Numbered from the stretch's first letter, positions 26,909 to 36,842 are shown. The stretch: DNA of 64,000 nt from Candidatus Onthocola gallistercoris (GCA_018715345.1 DVLT01000055.1:20836-84835); one strand, 5' to 3'. The notes: generated from the sequence alone by a model not told the origin. Made by a program: numbers and translations.

Positions 26909-27266
26909 CTTTCCTTCCTCCCTTCTTCCATCGTATGACCGCCTGAGAAACCAACCCTGTCACCGCCATCACGATGGCGGTCGTCAAAATTACAGTTATG
27001 ATAAAAGGTACAATGGCGCCAGATATGGCTCCATAATTGTCGATAATGCCCACACCCGGTCCGACAAATAGCACAGGCATGATCAGGAGCAGAAAATCTG
27101 CCGTTTCCTGGATCTGTTCCGGTTTGATGATCTTTAAACACAGGCATAAAAACAGGAGTATCATTCCATATACACTGGCCGGTACCGGCAGAGGCAGCCA
27201 GACATGGAGCATCTCTCCCACAAATGTGATGCCACCGATGATCATCATCTGAAAAACATATTTCAT
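26901..27266 (-). CDS. lrgA: LrgA/CidA-family holin-like protein
   Basis: A membrane protein of 121 residues with four segments and the LrgA/CidA motif LPLPVPASVYGMILLFLCL near residue 24. It is a small holin-like partner of LrgB. The ATG at 27266 is preceded by AAAGGGGGAC; the 37 codons upstream are non-homologous. Promoter at 27325-27353. Confidence 0.9.
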   Translation of the reverse strand: MKYVFQMMIIGGITFVGEMLHVWLPLPVPASVYGMILLFLCLCLKIIKPEQIQETADFLLLIMPVLFVGPGVGIIDNYGAISGAIVPFIITVILTTAIVMAVTGLVSQAVIRWKKGGRKDE

Positions 27267-27324
27267 CTTCGTCCCCCTTTGCATGACTGATAAATGTGCA
27301 TAATGATCAACCCATATCGCCTTT

Positions 27325-27353
27325 ATTGTACAGGTCAAACTCTTTCCATGCAA
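27325..27353 (-). promoter_or_regulatory. Promoter of lrgAB
   Basis: TTGCAT (27348-27353) and TACAAT (27325-27330) on the minus strand with a 17-base spacer, about 60 bases before lrgA. Confidence 0.5.
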
Positions 27354-27397
27354 TGTTTTTATCCACGGAAAATCCATCAGGAGCTTCAGTGAAACAG

Positions 27398-27424
27398 AAA
27401 AGAGCCTAATAACTAGGCTCTTTT
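27398..27424 (-). terminator. Terminator of the tRNA-Tyr/tRNA-Leu unit
   Basis: AAAAGAGCCTA and TAGGCTCTTTT arms lie 5 bases beyond the tRNA-Leu 3' end, with a T run on the minus strand. Confidence 0.88.
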
Positions 27425-27428
27425 CATG

Positions 27429-27514
27429 TGCCGGCGACCGGAATCGAACCGGTACGGGAGATTAGTCCCGCAGGATTTTAAGTCCTGTGCGTCTGCCAGT
27501 TCCGCCACGCCGGC
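27429..27514 (-). tRNA. tRNA-Leu (anticodon TAA)
   Basis: Class II tRNA of 86 bases. GCCGGCG and CGCCGGC form the acceptor stem. The anticodon stem CAGGA/TCCTG encloses CTTAAAA, giving TAA. A long variable arm (GCGGGACTAATCTCCCGT) and GGTTCGATTCC in the T arm are present. Confidence 0.95.
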
Positions 27515-27519
27515 AAAAG

Positions 27520-27601
27520 TGGATGGAGAAGGATTCGAACCTTCGAAGTCGTCGACAACAGATTTACAGTCTGCCCCCTTTGGCCACTCGGGAATCCATC
27601 C
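27520..27601 (-). tRNA. tRNA-Tyr (anticodon GTA)
   Basis: GGATGGA and TCCATCC form the acceptor stem. CAGACTGTAAATCTG is the anticodon arm with GTA. The variable arm is long, as expected for bacterial tRNA-Tyr, and the T loop reads GGTTCGAATCC. It is 5 bases upstream of tRNA-Leu. Confidence 0.95.
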
Positions 27602-27659
27602 ACATTCATCCTGACAGTATATTAATTTATCATATATTTATGGAAAATGCAAGATATTT

Positions 27660-29771
27660 TTATCCGTTCTCCGCCCTCAATATATAAGCGCTGTGGGGCT
27701 GTGCGGAGAAGATCAGCTTGCCCCGTTCCGGTATATAATCCTGTTTTTGTACAGAATAGCCTTCTTCACCGGTGGCCATCAGACAACGCAGCCGGTTTTC
27801 GCTGCGAAGGCCCAGTTCCCACACCGGAATATTGAGTACCTGATCATTTTCCGAATTGTTGACGATGATCACAAGCTGCTCCTCCCGGTTAAACCGGCCA
27901 TAGGACAGCCACTGATAACCCCCGGCCAGCAGTTTGCAGGATCCGGTCTTTAAAGCCTCATACTTTTTATGGATCCGTATGATATCTTTGTGAAACTGGA
28001 TCAATGATGCATCTTCCTTGCCCCATGGATAGGTCCGCCGGTTGTCCGGATCCGTCCAACCGCAGACACCGGCCTCATCTCCGTAATAGATGGTCGGCGC
28101 TCCCGGCCAGGTCATCTGGATCACAACAGCCGCCCGGAAGATACCGTAATTGATCCCTTCGCCAGCCGCCTGCGGTCCCGCTGAAGCCAGGCGTCCCACC
28201 CGATGATTGGTCCGGGTCAGGAATCGGGAATGATCGTGGTTGGACAGTTCATTCATGGCAGTGACCAGAGAGGGCTGCAAAAAATGGGACATATGATGAC
28301 CCATGGCATTTTTAAAGCAGTCGTAATTGCCATACAGATCCTCTCTGTATTCATCGCTATGTTTTTCCATACCGGTGAGCATCCAGGATACCGGTTCCAT
28401 AAACGCATCATAATTCATGACACTGTCCCACTCGTCTCCGGCAAGCCAGGGAGACGGATCGCCATAATGTTCAGCAAGGATAAAGGCATCCGGGTTCACC
28501 GACTTGACGGTATTTCGGAAATCTTTCCAGAAGCGGTGGTTTAATTCCGGGGACAATCCCAGATCCGCCGCCACATCCAGCCGCCAGCCATCAATATTAT
28601 AAGGTTCCGACAGCCATTTTTTTGCAATCCCCAGAATATACTGGTAGAGTTCTTCCGATTCTTCATAATTCAGCTTGGGCAGCGTCTCATGGCCCCACCA
28701 GCCGTCATACTCTCTGTTATAGGGCCAGTTGTTCCCATGAAAACGGAAGAAATGCCGGTAGGGGCTGTCCTCCGCTATATAGGCGCCCTTGGGATAATCG
28801 GGCTGTTCTTCGTATATGCGTTCTCGGTCCATCCATTTGTTAAAGGAACCACAGTGATTGAACACGCCGTCCAGGATGATCTTCATCCCCCGGCGGTGGA
28901 TCTCCTTTGTCAGCTGAGCAAGCAGTTCATTGCTGGCTTCCAAGTTTGCTTTATCCGTCACCCGGGTGATAAACCGGGATGCATGTCGATTATCCTTGTC
29001 CCCTTCTGTCAAAAGTTCACCTTCATCTTTAACGATACGGCCATAATGGGGATCCACATAATCATAATCCTGTATGTCATATTTGTGATTGGACGGCGAT
29101 ACAAAAATGGGACTCAGATAAATGGCATCCACGCCCAGAGACTGGAGATAATCCAGCTTCTCAAGAACGCCTCTAAGATCGCCGCCATAAAAACGAGATA
29201 CATCCATAGTATGTATATCCGAATCCCACTGGCTTACCCTTTCAGTCAACTGATTGATGTAGATATACTCTCCGCTTTGCACATCATTCGTTTCATCCCC
29301 GTTGTAAAACCGGTCCACGAATATCTGATAAAACACTGCGCCTTTCGCCCAATCCGGCGTATTAAAGGCCGGTTTCAACCGAAAATCATAATAGGGCTGC
29401 CGCTCATCCGACACGCCTCGCTGATTGTAAAAGATCCGTTCTTTTCCGGAAACGATCTGAAAACAGTAGGAGATACCCTCTGCCCCACAGTCCAGACTCA
29501 CTGTATAATAGTCAAAATTCCTCACAATTTCTGATTTTTCCATCAGCATCTGCTGTTCATTCACAAAAGCATAAACTTTTTCCACATTGTTCTTTGCTGT
29601 CCGCAGTCTCAACTGGATACGATACCCGTCTTCCTTATCATCTATCTTAACATAATCCTGCGTACAGTCCGCAAACAAAGCTTCCCGGATAACCACCGGC
29701 TTCATATGACTTAAATAAAAAGCTTTCAATTCGTCAAGGCCGCACATGTTCATATTCCACAAAAAGTCCAT
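27660..29771 (-). CDS. GH13 alpha-glycosidase (neopullulanase/maltogenic amylase type)
   Basis: A protein of 703 residues. An N-terminal carbohydrate-binding or beta domain (about residues 1-130) precedes a GH13 barrel. Visible are the DAIYLSPIF region near 232, the nucleophile in GWRLDVAADLG near 403, the acid/base in FILAEHYGD near 435 and NELSNHDHSRF near 513. A C-terminal beta domain ends the protein. There is no signal peptide, so it acts in the cytosol on imported maltodextrins or similar alpha-glucans. The ATG at 29771 is chosen because AGGAGGA lies 9 bases upstream; an ATG 6 bases earlier is too close to it. Confidence 0.9.
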   Translation of the reverse strand: MDFLWNMNMCGLDELKAFYLSHMKPVVIREALFADCTQDYVKIDDKEDGYRIQLRLRTAKNNVEKVYAFVNEQQMLMEKSEIVRNFDYYTVSLDCGAEGISYCFQIVSGKERIFYNQRGVSDERQPYYDFRLKPAFNTPDWAKGAVFYQIFVDRFYNGDETNDVQSGEYIYINQLTERVSQWDSDIHTMDVSRFYGGDLRGVLEKLDYLQSLGVDAIYLSPIFVSPSNHKYDIQDYDYVDPHYGRIVKDEGELLTEGDKDNRHASRFITRVTDKANLEASNELLAQLTKEIHRRGMKIILDGVFNHCGSFNKWMDRERIYEEQPDYPKGAYIAEDSPYRHFFRFHGNNWPYNREYDGWWGHETLPKLNYEESEELYQYILGIAKKWLSEPYNIDGWRLDVAADLGLSPELNHRFWKDFRNTVKSVNPDAFILAEHYGDPSPWLAGDEWDSVMNYDAFMEPVSWMLTGMEKHSDEYREDLYGNYDCFKNAMGHHMSHFLQPSLVTAMNELSNHDHSRFLTRTNHRVGRLASAGPQAAGEGINYGIFRAAVVIQMTWPGAPTIYYGDEAGVCGWTDPDNRRTYPWGKEDASLIQFHKDIIRIHKKYEALKTGSCKLLAGGYQWLSYGRFNREEQLVIIVNNSENDQVLNIPVWELGLRSENRLRCLMATGEEGYSVQKQDYIPERGKLIFSAQPHSAYILRAENG

Positions 29772-30115
29772 GGTCATCGTTCCTCCTGATAATAAGTATA
29801 CAAGAAGCTCTCTTTTTCAACAAGCCATTTCTTTAAACTTTGCCTGTCCGCGAAAATGGCAGACAAAGGAATTTTTCCCGCGCAATGAAAAAAGGACAGC
29901 TATCCGATCCGCTGTCCTTTTTCCGGAGAAGGTATTTTTTGTTTCTTATGGGGTGTAACAAAAAACTATATAATGTATTGGGGGGGTTTACGATATTTAT
30001 TATAAGGTACAAGTCCGAATAAATGTTAACAAACTTGCATTTTTTTCTTTTTGTTTTTTATACAATGTGCATTATCAGCTCATCGCTCTTCGTCATTTTA
30101 TAAGCCCATGACATG
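29772..30115. other. Intergenic region between GH13 and ftsH genes
   Basis: No gene is visible. It holds a perfect hairpin at 29888-29922 in addition to the ftsH terminator at 30116-30147, and an AT-rich stretch with a TATAAT-like box on the minus strand near 29999. The segment between the two terminators could encode a small RNA, but there is no strong -35 box. Confidence 0.5.
29888..29922 (-). terminator. Second terminator upstream of the GH13 gene
   Basis: AAAAAAGGACAGC and GCTGTCCTTTTT arms enclose a 10-base loop, with T or A runs on both flanks. It is bidirectional in form and lies about 230 bases past the ftsH terminator. Confidence 0.75.
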
Positions 30116-30147
30116 AAAAAGGCGAAATATTTTGTATATTTCGCCTT
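30116..30147 (-). terminator. Terminator of ftsH
   Basis: AAGGCGAAATAT and ATATTTCGCCTT arms followed by T on the minus strand, 12 bases after the ftsH stop. Confidence 0.88.
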
Positions 30148-30159
30148 AAATCAAACGTT

Positions 30160-32046
30160 CTATTCATCCATGGACGGTTCCACAGCAACTTTTTCAAGAC
30201 TAACTTTCTTTGCAGTATCGTCCTCTGACGGTTCATCAAAGAGGGCTTCAAACTCTTCCCGGGTGATCTTTTCCTTCTCAAGGAGCAGATTGGCAGATTT
30301 TTCCAGCACATCCATGTGCTCCCGGATCAGTTCTCTTGCCTTTTCATGACACTCGTCCACGATCCGTTTCACTTCCTGATCGATGACAGAAGCAATACCT
30401 TCCCCGTAGGGTTTTGTATGGGCCAGATCCCTTCCGATAAATACTTCGTCATCCTCTCCGCCATAATCGATCAATCCGACTGCATCGGACATACCATATT
30501 TGGTCACCATAGCCCTTGCCGTCTGGGTCGCGGACTTGATGTCCTGTGATGCCCCAGTGGTAATGTCGTCAAAGATCAACTCTTCCGCCACACGGCCTCC
30601 CAAAGACACGATGATATTCTGGATCATCTTACCCTTGGTCATGAACATCTCATCCTTTTCCGGAAGAGGCATGGTATAGCCGGCTGCGCCAATGCCTGTG
30701 GGGATGATGGAAACCGAATATACCGGTCCCACATCCGGAAGGACATGGAAAAGGATCGCATGACCGGACTCATGATAAGCTGTGATCTTCTTTTCTTTAT
30801 CCGAAATGATACGGCTCTTTTTCTCCGTACCGATACCTACTTTGACAAATGCTTTCTGGATATCGGCCTGGATGATATAGGGCCGGTTGGCTTTTGCTGC
30901 CACAATAGCGGCCTCATTCATCAGATTCTCCAGATCCGCGCCTGTAAAACCGGCCGTCGTCTGGGCGATCTGATCCAGATCCACATCATCTGCCATTGGT
31001 TTGCCTTTGGAATGGACAGCCAAGATTTCCCGCCGTCCCTTCACATCCGGGCGGCCGATGCCCACTTTCCTGTCAAAGCGCCCCGGACGCAGGATAGCCG
31101 GATCCAGGATATCCACCCGGTTGGTGGCCGCCATGACGATGATGCCCTGATTTACACCAAAACCATCCATCTCCACCAGCAGCTGGTTCAATGTCTGTTC
31201 TCTTTCATCGTGACCGCCGCCCATGCCGGTGCCTCTGCGCCTTGCCACAGCATCGATCTCATCGATGAATACGATACACGGCGCATGTTTCTTGGCATCC
31301 TCAAACAGATCCCGGACACGGGATGCGCCTACACCAACGAACATCTCCACGAAATCCGAACCAGAGATACTGAAGAAAGGTACGCCCGCCTCGCCGGCGA
31401 CCGCCTTTGCAAGGAGCGTCTTACCGGTTCCAGGCGGTCCCACAAGAAGGACGCCCTTCGGGATCCGGGCTCCCAGTTCCGTATATTTCTTCGGATTCTT
31501 CAGGAAATCCACGATCTCTCTTAATTCTTCTTTTTCTTCTTCCAGTCCGGCCACTTTTTTAAAGGTCGTGTTCTTAGCCGTCTCGTCCGACATTCTGGCC
31601 CGGCTTTTGCCAAAATTCATCATCTTGGCATTGGAACCGCCTTGCTGACTGGAAAAATAGGAAAATAAAAACAGCAGCGCCACGCCGCCCAGGAGCAGTG
31701 CCACGCCATTCTCCGCCCACCAGGAGGGCCGGTTTGCATCTGTCACATACCAGTTTGTCAAACCTTCCTCTGTCAGGAGATCCTGGACTTCTCCCACATC
31801 TGTGACAAAGCATCTGCTCGTATCACCGTTCAGCCACTGCACTGTCACAGATCCAGTGGGTACTTCCACGTTGGGCCGGATGATGATAGTCTCCATGGCT
31901 GCTGAATTGGCATCCACGTCCTGTACAAACTGGCTGTAAGTGTATTGACCCGCATTATTCAGAAGCAGACTATCTGACAGCATAACAGCGATGACAAGGA
32001 TGACAAGCACGAGCGGCCAGATACCTAATCCTCTTCTCTTATTCAA
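30160..32046 (-). CDS. ftsH: ATP-dependent zinc metalloprotease FtsH
   Basis: A protein of 628 residues anchored by two membrane segments (residues 10-28 and 113-131) around an extracytoplasmic domain. The AAA domain has Walker A GPPGTGKT at 203-210, Walker [10 protein letters not shown] at 257-265 and the second region of homology ([20 protein letters not shown]). The zinc protease site is HESGH at 425-429. It degrades membrane and regulatory proteins. The C-terminus is Glu- and Asp-rich. It closes the conserved tilS-hpt-ftsH run, 14 bases after hpt. Confidence 0.96.
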   Translation of the reverse strand: MNKRRGLGIWPLVLVILVIAVMLSDSLLLNNAGQYTYSQFVQDVDANSAAMETIIIRPNVEVPTGSVTVQWLNGDTSRCFVTDVGEVQDLLTEEGLTNWYVTDANRPSWWAENGVALLLGGVALLFLFSYFSSQQGGSNAKMMNFGKSRARMSDETAKNTTFKKVAGLEEEKEELREIVDFLKNPKKYTELGARIPKGVLLVGPPGTGKTLLAKAVAGEAGVPFFSISGSDFVEMFVGVGASRVRDLFEDAKKHAPCIVFIDEIDAVARRRGTGMGGGHDEREQTLNQLLVEMDGFGVNQGIIVMAATNRVDILDPAILRPGRFDRKVGIGRPDVKGRREILAVHSKGKPMADDVDLDQIAQTTAGFTGADLENLMNEAAIVAAKANRPYIIQADIQKAFVKVGIGTEKKSRIISDKEKKITAYHESGHAILFHVLPDVGPVYSVSIIPTGIGAAGYTMPLPEKDEMFMTKGKMIQNIIVSLGGRVAEELIFDDITTGASQDIKSATQTARAMVTKYGMSDAVGLIDYGGEDDEVFIGRDLAHTKPYGEGIASVIDQEVKRIVDECHEKARELIREHMDVLEKSANLLLEKEKITREEFEALFDEPSEDDTAKKVSLEKVAVEPSMDE

Positions 32047-32060
32047 CTGATAATAACCTC

Positions 32061-32585
32061 CTATTCAAACACCACGGCTCCGACGAAGGGCAGATTACGA
32101 TACTTCTGCGCATAATCCAGACCATAGCCGACAACAAATTCATCTGGGATCTCAAAGCCGGTATAGTCCACCTTCACATCCGCCACACGACGGTCCGGTT
32201 TATCTAAAAGTGTGCAAATACGTATGCTCTTTGGCTGTCTCTTATAAAGGATCTCCACCAGATAATGGAGTGTGTTTCCCGAATCGATAATATCTTCAAC
32301 GATCAGTACATTCTTATCTTCCAGCGGTTCATCCAGATCCTTGATGATCTTTACCGCGCCTGAGGATGATGTACCATTGCCATAGCTGGATACGGACAGA
32401 AAATCCATGGACACCGGAACGGTAATGCGTTTGGCAAGTTCACACATAAAAAAGACTCCGCCTTTTAACACACATATCAGATGTACACTTTCTCCGGCAT
32501 AGTCTTCGCTGATCTGTTCTCCCAATTCCCGGATCCTCTGATCCACTTCTTCTTCTGTCAGCAAAATCCTGATATTATCTTCCAT
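32061..32585 (-). CDS. hpt: Hypoxanthine phosphoribosyltransferase
   Basis: A protein of 174 residues with the PRPP-binding motif LIVEDIIDSGNT at 94-105 and the flexible loop SVSSYGNGTSSSG at 64-76. It converts hypoxanthine and guanine to IMP and GMP with PRPP. It overlaps the end of tilS by 11 bases and precedes ftsH, a gene order conserved in Bacilli and Clostridia. It completes the salvage route fed by the deaminases and phosphorylase elsewhere in the window. Confidence 0.95.
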   Translation of the reverse strand: MEDNIRILLTEEEVDQRIRELGEQISEDYAGESVHLICVLKGGVFFMCELAKRITVPVSMDFLSVSSYGNGTSSSGAVKIIKDLDEPLEDKNVLIVEDIIDSGNTLHYLVEILYKRQPKSIRICTLLDKPDRRVADVKVDYTGFEIPDEFVVGYGLDYAQKYRNLPFVGAVVFE

Positions 32586-33990
32586 GCTTTTCTTCTCCTT
32601 TTATCTCGGCGACTAACACCTTTTTTGTAGAATCGGTTATCTTGTACCCCTCACTTATACGGTATCCCACAACCCAGAGGATATGACTGCCGTCTGCCAA
32701 GAGCAGCACGCTGTCCCGTTCATCCCTGGGAATACGGGCATCGATCATAAACCGGTTCAGGGTCTTTTTATGTCCTGCTTCATCAAAGACGATAAAATCC
32801 CCGTTTTGTCTGGTACGAATTGCCAAAGTACCCTTTATTCTATCACAGTCAAACCATTTCGTATATACGTTTCTTGGAATTTCTTCATTTTCCTTATATT
32901 CCCGGCAGGTCAGGCTCATGAACATACCCGGCCCCGGCAGCGCATAAGTTCCGGGAATATGCTTGACCGGTATGCCTTCCTCAGGATTTTGCGTCTCTTG
33001 CACCTTTGACCGGATGGTCACCCCTTCATAAGTACGTCTGGCTGTCATATCATAGGGTAGATCCAGTTCTCTTCCCGCATATTTTTCAAACAACCCATCG
33101 ATCAGTTCCACATGGACATATTCGATATCCTTAAGCCTGCCCGCTACAACAGCCATGCAGCGGCGTATCAACTCGCTGCGGATGACGGGATGTTCGTTCC
33201 GGTAGGCCTTTTCCCGGATCAGACAGCCCACCGGCCGATCCATCAGACAGACACACCGGTCAAAAGCAGCCGATGTCTGTTCATCTAAAAAATCACAGAT
33301 GCCCGCCATCATCCTTGCCGTCTGTTCAATATGTTCTCCCGCTCTTTCATTAATATGTGCGTGAATGTAGGGCAGCAATTCATGGCGCACCCGATTTCTC
33401 ATATATAATGTGTCCGCATTGGTATGGTCTTCTCGCCATTCCACACCCGCTTCTTTCAGATAAACTTCGATATCCGTCCGCGATACACAAAGAAGCGGAC
33501 GGATGATCCGATCCCGCACCGGCAAGATCCCCGTCAGTCCGCGGATACCGCTGCCCCGGAACAGATTCATCAACACGGTTTCACAGCAGTCGTCCTGATG
33601 GTGAGCCACCGCGATCCGATTGGCGCCAAAATTCTCCCGGACCCGTTCGAAGCATTCATAACGATAATGTCTCCCCGCTTCTTCTTCAGACATTTTTCTG
33701 GCGGATGCCATACGTCTTATATCCGCTTTAAAGCTGTAGCAAGGCACTTGATATTTCCGGCAGATCTCTTCCACATACCGCTGGTCATCGTCTGCTGCCC
33801 GTCCCCGGATGCCGTGGTTGACATGCACGCCGATCACCGTTATACCGAGGATCTGGCGCAGCTCCAAAAGCACAAAAAGAAGGCACATGGAATCTGCGCC
33901 TCCTGAAATGCCGGCCACCACTTTCTGGCCTTCGTTTAACATATGATTCTCACGAATATATCCCAAAACCTTTTCCGCCAACGGACTCAT
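32575..33990 (-). CDS. tilS: tRNA(Ile)-lysidine synthase
   Basis: A protein of 471 residues with the N-type ATP pyrophosphatase P-loop SGGADS near residue 29, the HVNHGIRGRAADDDQRYVEE motif near 56 and a C-terminal TilS domain. It modifies the CAU anticodon of tRNA-Ile to lysidine, which is essential for AUA decoding. The start at 33990 follows TTGGAGG by 8 bases and is preferred to an ATG 15 bases upstream. It overlaps hpt by 11 bases. Confidence 0.93.
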   Translation of the reverse strand: MSPLAEKVLGYIRENHMLNEGQKVVAGISGGADSMCLLFVLLELRQILGITVIGVHVNHGIRGRAADDDQRYVEEICRKYQVPCYSFKADIRRMASARKMSEEEAGRHYRYECFERVRENFGANRIAVAHHQDDCCETVLMNLFRGSGIRGLTGILPVRDRIIRPLLCVSRTDIEVYLKEAGVEWREDHTNADTLYMRNRVRHELLPYIHAHINERAGEHIEQTARMMAGICDFLDEQTSAAFDRCVCLMDRPVGCLIREKAYRNEHPVIRSELIRRCMAVVAGRLKDIEYVHVELIDGLFEKYAGRELDLPYDMTARRTYEGVTIRSKVQETQNPEEGIPVKHIPGTYALPGPGMFMSLTCREYKENEEIPRNVYTKWFDCDRIKGTLAIRTRQNGDFIVFDEAGHKKTLNRFMIDARIPRDERDSVLLLADGSHILWVVGYRISEGYKITDSTKKVLVAEIKGEEKHGR

Positions 33991-34014
33991 CTGCGAAACC
34001 TCCAAGTATTTGTA

Positions 34015-35922
34015 TCATATCACAGAAAATGATTTCTTACAAATCATACATGCCAAAACCGTCATATCGTCATCCCCGTATTCTCCCGGCTGGGCCAAGG
34101 CGTAGTCCAACAGTCGTCCTGCCGCTCCATTTGGATTCGTTTCCTCCATGGTTTTAAGCATCTGGGTTATACACTCATTGCCTGTCCCTTCAGGAAAACG
34201 GTTGATCACACCATCAGACACCATAAAGATCATGTCCCCATCAAAAAGATTCCTGGCAAAGCCTTCCCAGTCCACTTCCGGAAAAGCTCCCACCGGCAAA
34301 GACTCAGAAGTGATGCACTCCACTTGGTGGTCCCTCAAAATAAAGGTGGAGGATGCGCCGATCTTTATAAATTCGCACAACCCGCCATACAGATCCACCA
34401 CAGTCAGATCCATGGAAGAAAATACCTGCCGGTTGCCATGGAGCATCATCACCGAATTGAGCATCCGCAATGCAGAACGCCTTCCAAATCCAGTATCCAC
34501 CATCTGTTCCAGCAGACTGATCATCAGTTCACTCTCTTCCTTGGCCAACGGGCCGCTGCCCATCCCATCTGAAAGGGACATGAGCACCTGACCCGAATCC
34601 AGATAGATAAACGCATAACTGTCTCCGTTTACAGCCTGTCCTTCTTTTGTCCGCCGTGCGATCCCCTGGATCAGCTGATATTTGGTATCTTCCACAAATT
34701 CCATGATGCCATATTTCCTGCGCACCACCGATGGTCCTCCCGTCTCAGGAATAAACCGTCTGCCCGCGGCTTTGCTGATCCATTCTGCCAATTCTTTTGC
34801 TGTTATACACCGGCCCTGACTTACCCGGACCATCATATAGATCCGTTGCCTGTGGCTGTGGCTGCTTTCTTCTGTCACAGAAATCTTCTTTATCTTTAAT
34901 TTCTGTTTTTCCAATTTCTGTACCAATGTACCGGCCAGCTGGCCAGAACTATCCTCCCGATCTTTCAGTTCTCCCGAAAGATCATCGATGATCTCAGCCA
35001 CTTCCCCGATCTGCCCTGCAAATGCCAGCCGATTTTCTTCCAACCGGTTTCTCCATGCCAGATTGACCTGGGCTGCCTGCATGATCCGATTTGTCTCCTG
35101 CAAAAAACGATCCATATTGATACAACGCCGGCGCAGACCGGACGGTACCTGCTTTCGCTCCAAAGGTCCGCTTTTGGGGAACAGATTCAACAACTGCCAG
35201 GTACTGTGATAGGTATCATAGTATTCTTTTTCCCAACACCGCTCCTTCCTGCTGCATCCGGCACACATGCTGGTCGTCAGTTCGTCAAACGCTTCTTTCA
35301 CATCCTCATCTGCCAGTTCCTTCTTCTCCGGGATCTCATCCCGGAGCATACGGGACAATTTTCTGAAAGAAGCCGATATATCTTTCAAACGGCATTTTAC
35401 AAAATTCTCTTCATCCCTCATCTGAATTTCCGGTCCAAAAAGCGGGGCCGTCTCTTCCACAGGATCCGTCCTTCCTTCAAACACCTTCATCACTTGTCCA
35501 AAAAGCAGAAAGGCAAGTGCGGCTCCCACCGCTTCCACGATACCAGCCTGGAGATAGTACACTGCATATTCCCGGGATATCCCGGATATGGCCATCCCAT
35601 ACCCCACACTGGACGCCAAAATGAGCAGCGCCATGGCAGCCAGTGCCTTACCCCGGCCCACCGGCGCCTTCTTCCATTCCAATATACCGGTCATCAACAT
35701 GATCCCCACAAGGATCCCCATGTATTTTAACAGTATGGAAGCAGGGAGTCCCACCACCATGCCGATGAGTGTGATGACCGGCAGCATCCCCCGATCCACC
35801 GGATTCATATAAGCTGCGGCGAAATAAGCCGTCCCCAGAGGATTGATCCCCGGAAGGATGGTCCGCTGTAAAAATCCGCTCAGGATGACGACCATCCAGT
35901 TTCTGATATTCATATGCTTCAT
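34015..35922 (-). CDS. spoIIE: Stage II sporulation protein E, short form
   Basis: A protein of 635 residues. The N-terminus holds about five or six membrane segments (residues 8-150), fewer than the ten of Bacillus subtilis SpoIIE (827 residues). A helical middle region has a Cys cluster CAGCSRKERCW near residue 222. The C-terminal PP2C phosphatase has GDSYAFIYLDSGQVLMSLSD near 437, DGMGSG, and GDDDMTVLACMI near the end. It dephosphorylates SpoIIAA to activate sigma-F in the forespore. AGGAGGGG lies 5 bases before the ATG at 35922; 100 codons upstream are discarded as spurious. Confidence 0.9.
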   Translation of the reverse strand: MKHMNIRNWMVVILSGFLQRTILPGINPLGTAYFAAAYMNPVDRGMLPVITLIGMVVGLPASILLKYMGILVGIMLMTGILEWKKAPVGRGKALAAMALLILASSVGYGMAISGISREYAVYYLQAGIVEAVGAALAFLLFGQVMKVFEGRTDPVEETAPLFGPEIQMRDEENFVKCRLKDISASFRKLSRMLRDEIPEKKELADEDVKEAFDELTTSMCAGCSRKERCWEKEYYDTYHSTWQLLNLFPKSGPLERKQVPSGLRRRCINMDRFLQETNRIMQAAQVNLAWRNRLEENRLAFAGQIGEVAEIIDDLSGELKDREDSSGQLAGTLVQKLEKQKLKIKKISVTEESSHSHRQRIYMMVRVSQGRCITAKELAEWISKAAGRRFIPETGGPSVVRRKYGIMEFVEDTKYQLIQGIARRTKEGQAVNGDSYAFIYLDSGQVLMSLSDGMGSGPLAKEESELMISLLEQMVDTGFGRRSALRMLNSVMMLHGNRQVFSSMDLTVVDLYGGLCEFIKIGASSTFILRDHQVECITSESLPVGAFPEVDWEGFARNLFDGDMIFMVSDGVINRFPEGTGNECITQMLKTMEETNPNGAAGRLLDYALAQPGEYGDDDMTVLACMICKKSFSVI

Positions 35923-36009
35923 ATATGCCCCTCCTGACATCGCCTGTCCACTTTCAGGCATTATCATCCTATGAGGCATCCTGACACATATTGCATAAAA
36001 TCCTTCGAC

Positions 36010-36038
36010 AAAAAACCCACTGCGTCCGGCAGCGGGTT
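36010..36038 (-). terminator. Terminator between divIC and spoIIE
   Basis: AACCCGCTGC pairs with GCAGTGGGTT (one mismatch), followed by TTTTTT on the minus strand. It separates spoIIE from the divIC-side operon. Confidence 0.8.
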
Positions 36039-36046
36039 CTCTTTCG

Positions 36047-36355
36047 TCAGTTATTCTGTTTTTTAAACAAGATATCGTTTTCGTCTGCAAGCCCCAGTTT
36101 TTCTCTGGCCAACTCTTTATAATATTCATCGGAATTGATATAATCCGCCTTCTCTTCCAGCGCTTGCTTGATCTCTTTTTGTTCGTCGATCTTTTCTTCA
36201 AGCTCCGTCTGTGCCTGTTCATACTCAGCCAGTCTCAGATTCATCTGATGGCTGTTATGGACCAGAACAACGCACAATATCAGAACGACTGCGGCGATCA
36301 ATCCCTTGCCTTTCCGATCCTTTTTAGTTCTGGTTTTTTTTGCTCTTTTCGCCAT
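36047..36355 (-). CDS. divIC: DivIC/FtsB-family septum protein
   Basis: A protein of 102 residues with a basic cytoplasmic N-terminus (AKRAKKTRTKKDRKGKG), one membrane helix (about residues 20-37) and a coiled coil (about 40-75) ending in a short conserved segment ELAREKLGLA. It belongs to the divisome stalk that links FtsL and PBPs. The ATG at 36355 follows AGGTGG by 6 bases. It lies between spoIIE and yabQ as in other spore formers. Confidence 0.88.
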   Translation of the reverse strand: MAKRAKKTRTKKDRKGKGLIAAVVLILCVVLVHNSHQMNLRLAEYEQAQTELEEKIDEQKEIKQALEEKADYINSDEYYKELAREKLGLADENDILFKKQNN

Positions 36356-36455
36356 AAATATCCACCTGAAATCTACACATTTTCCCAACTTCCTTTATTT
36401 TACCTGTTTATATCACTTTTTTCAATGTTTCCAATCAAAAAAAATGTGTATTTTT

Positions 36456-36842
36456 TCATTTTTCAGATGGCCGTCGACGAAAAATATGAAAAACCGCCAT
36501 CCGGATCCGTCTAAATAACCGAAAAAGAGGGGTAAAAAGCGTCACCGTTAAGTGGACAAATACCCGGCTGATGGTCAAAAGATAAAAAACTCCTCCGAAG
36601 ATCATCCCCAGAACGATAAAGATACGTATTTCTCCTTGATTATAACGGAACAAAAGGCTGTAGAACACAGCGGCGGCCGCCAGCCAATAAAGCACATCCT
36701 CTCCGTTGATCATCCAGCCCCGATGTCGGATCAGACGTCGGAAGATCCTCAAAATATCATAGGCTAAACACAGTCCGCCGCCCCAAAGCAAAGCCATGCC
36801 GAAAAGATAAAACTGATAACGGACTTCTGCGCTCATGCCCAC
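36456..36842 (-). CDS. yabQ: Spore cortex protein YabQ
   Basis: A membrane protein of 128 residues with three or four predicted segments (about residues 10-30, 45-65, 68-90). The stretch YDILRIFRRLIRHRG near residue 24 is typical of YabQ. In B. subtilis it sits in the outer forespore membrane and is needed for cortex formation. Its start codon overlaps the yabP stop by one base. Confidence 0.88.
   Translation of the reverse strand: MGMSAEVRYQFYLFGMALLWGGGLCLAYDILRIFRRLIRHRGWMINGEDVLYWLAAAAVFYSLLFRYNQGEIRIFIVLGMIFGGVFYLLTISRVFVHLTVTLFTPLFRLFRRIRMAVFHIFRRRPSEK

Noticed and set aside
27426-27614. Open frames on the plus strand across the tRNA-Leu and tRNA-Tyr genes
   Set aside because: They are antisense to clear tRNAs and carry no coding signal.
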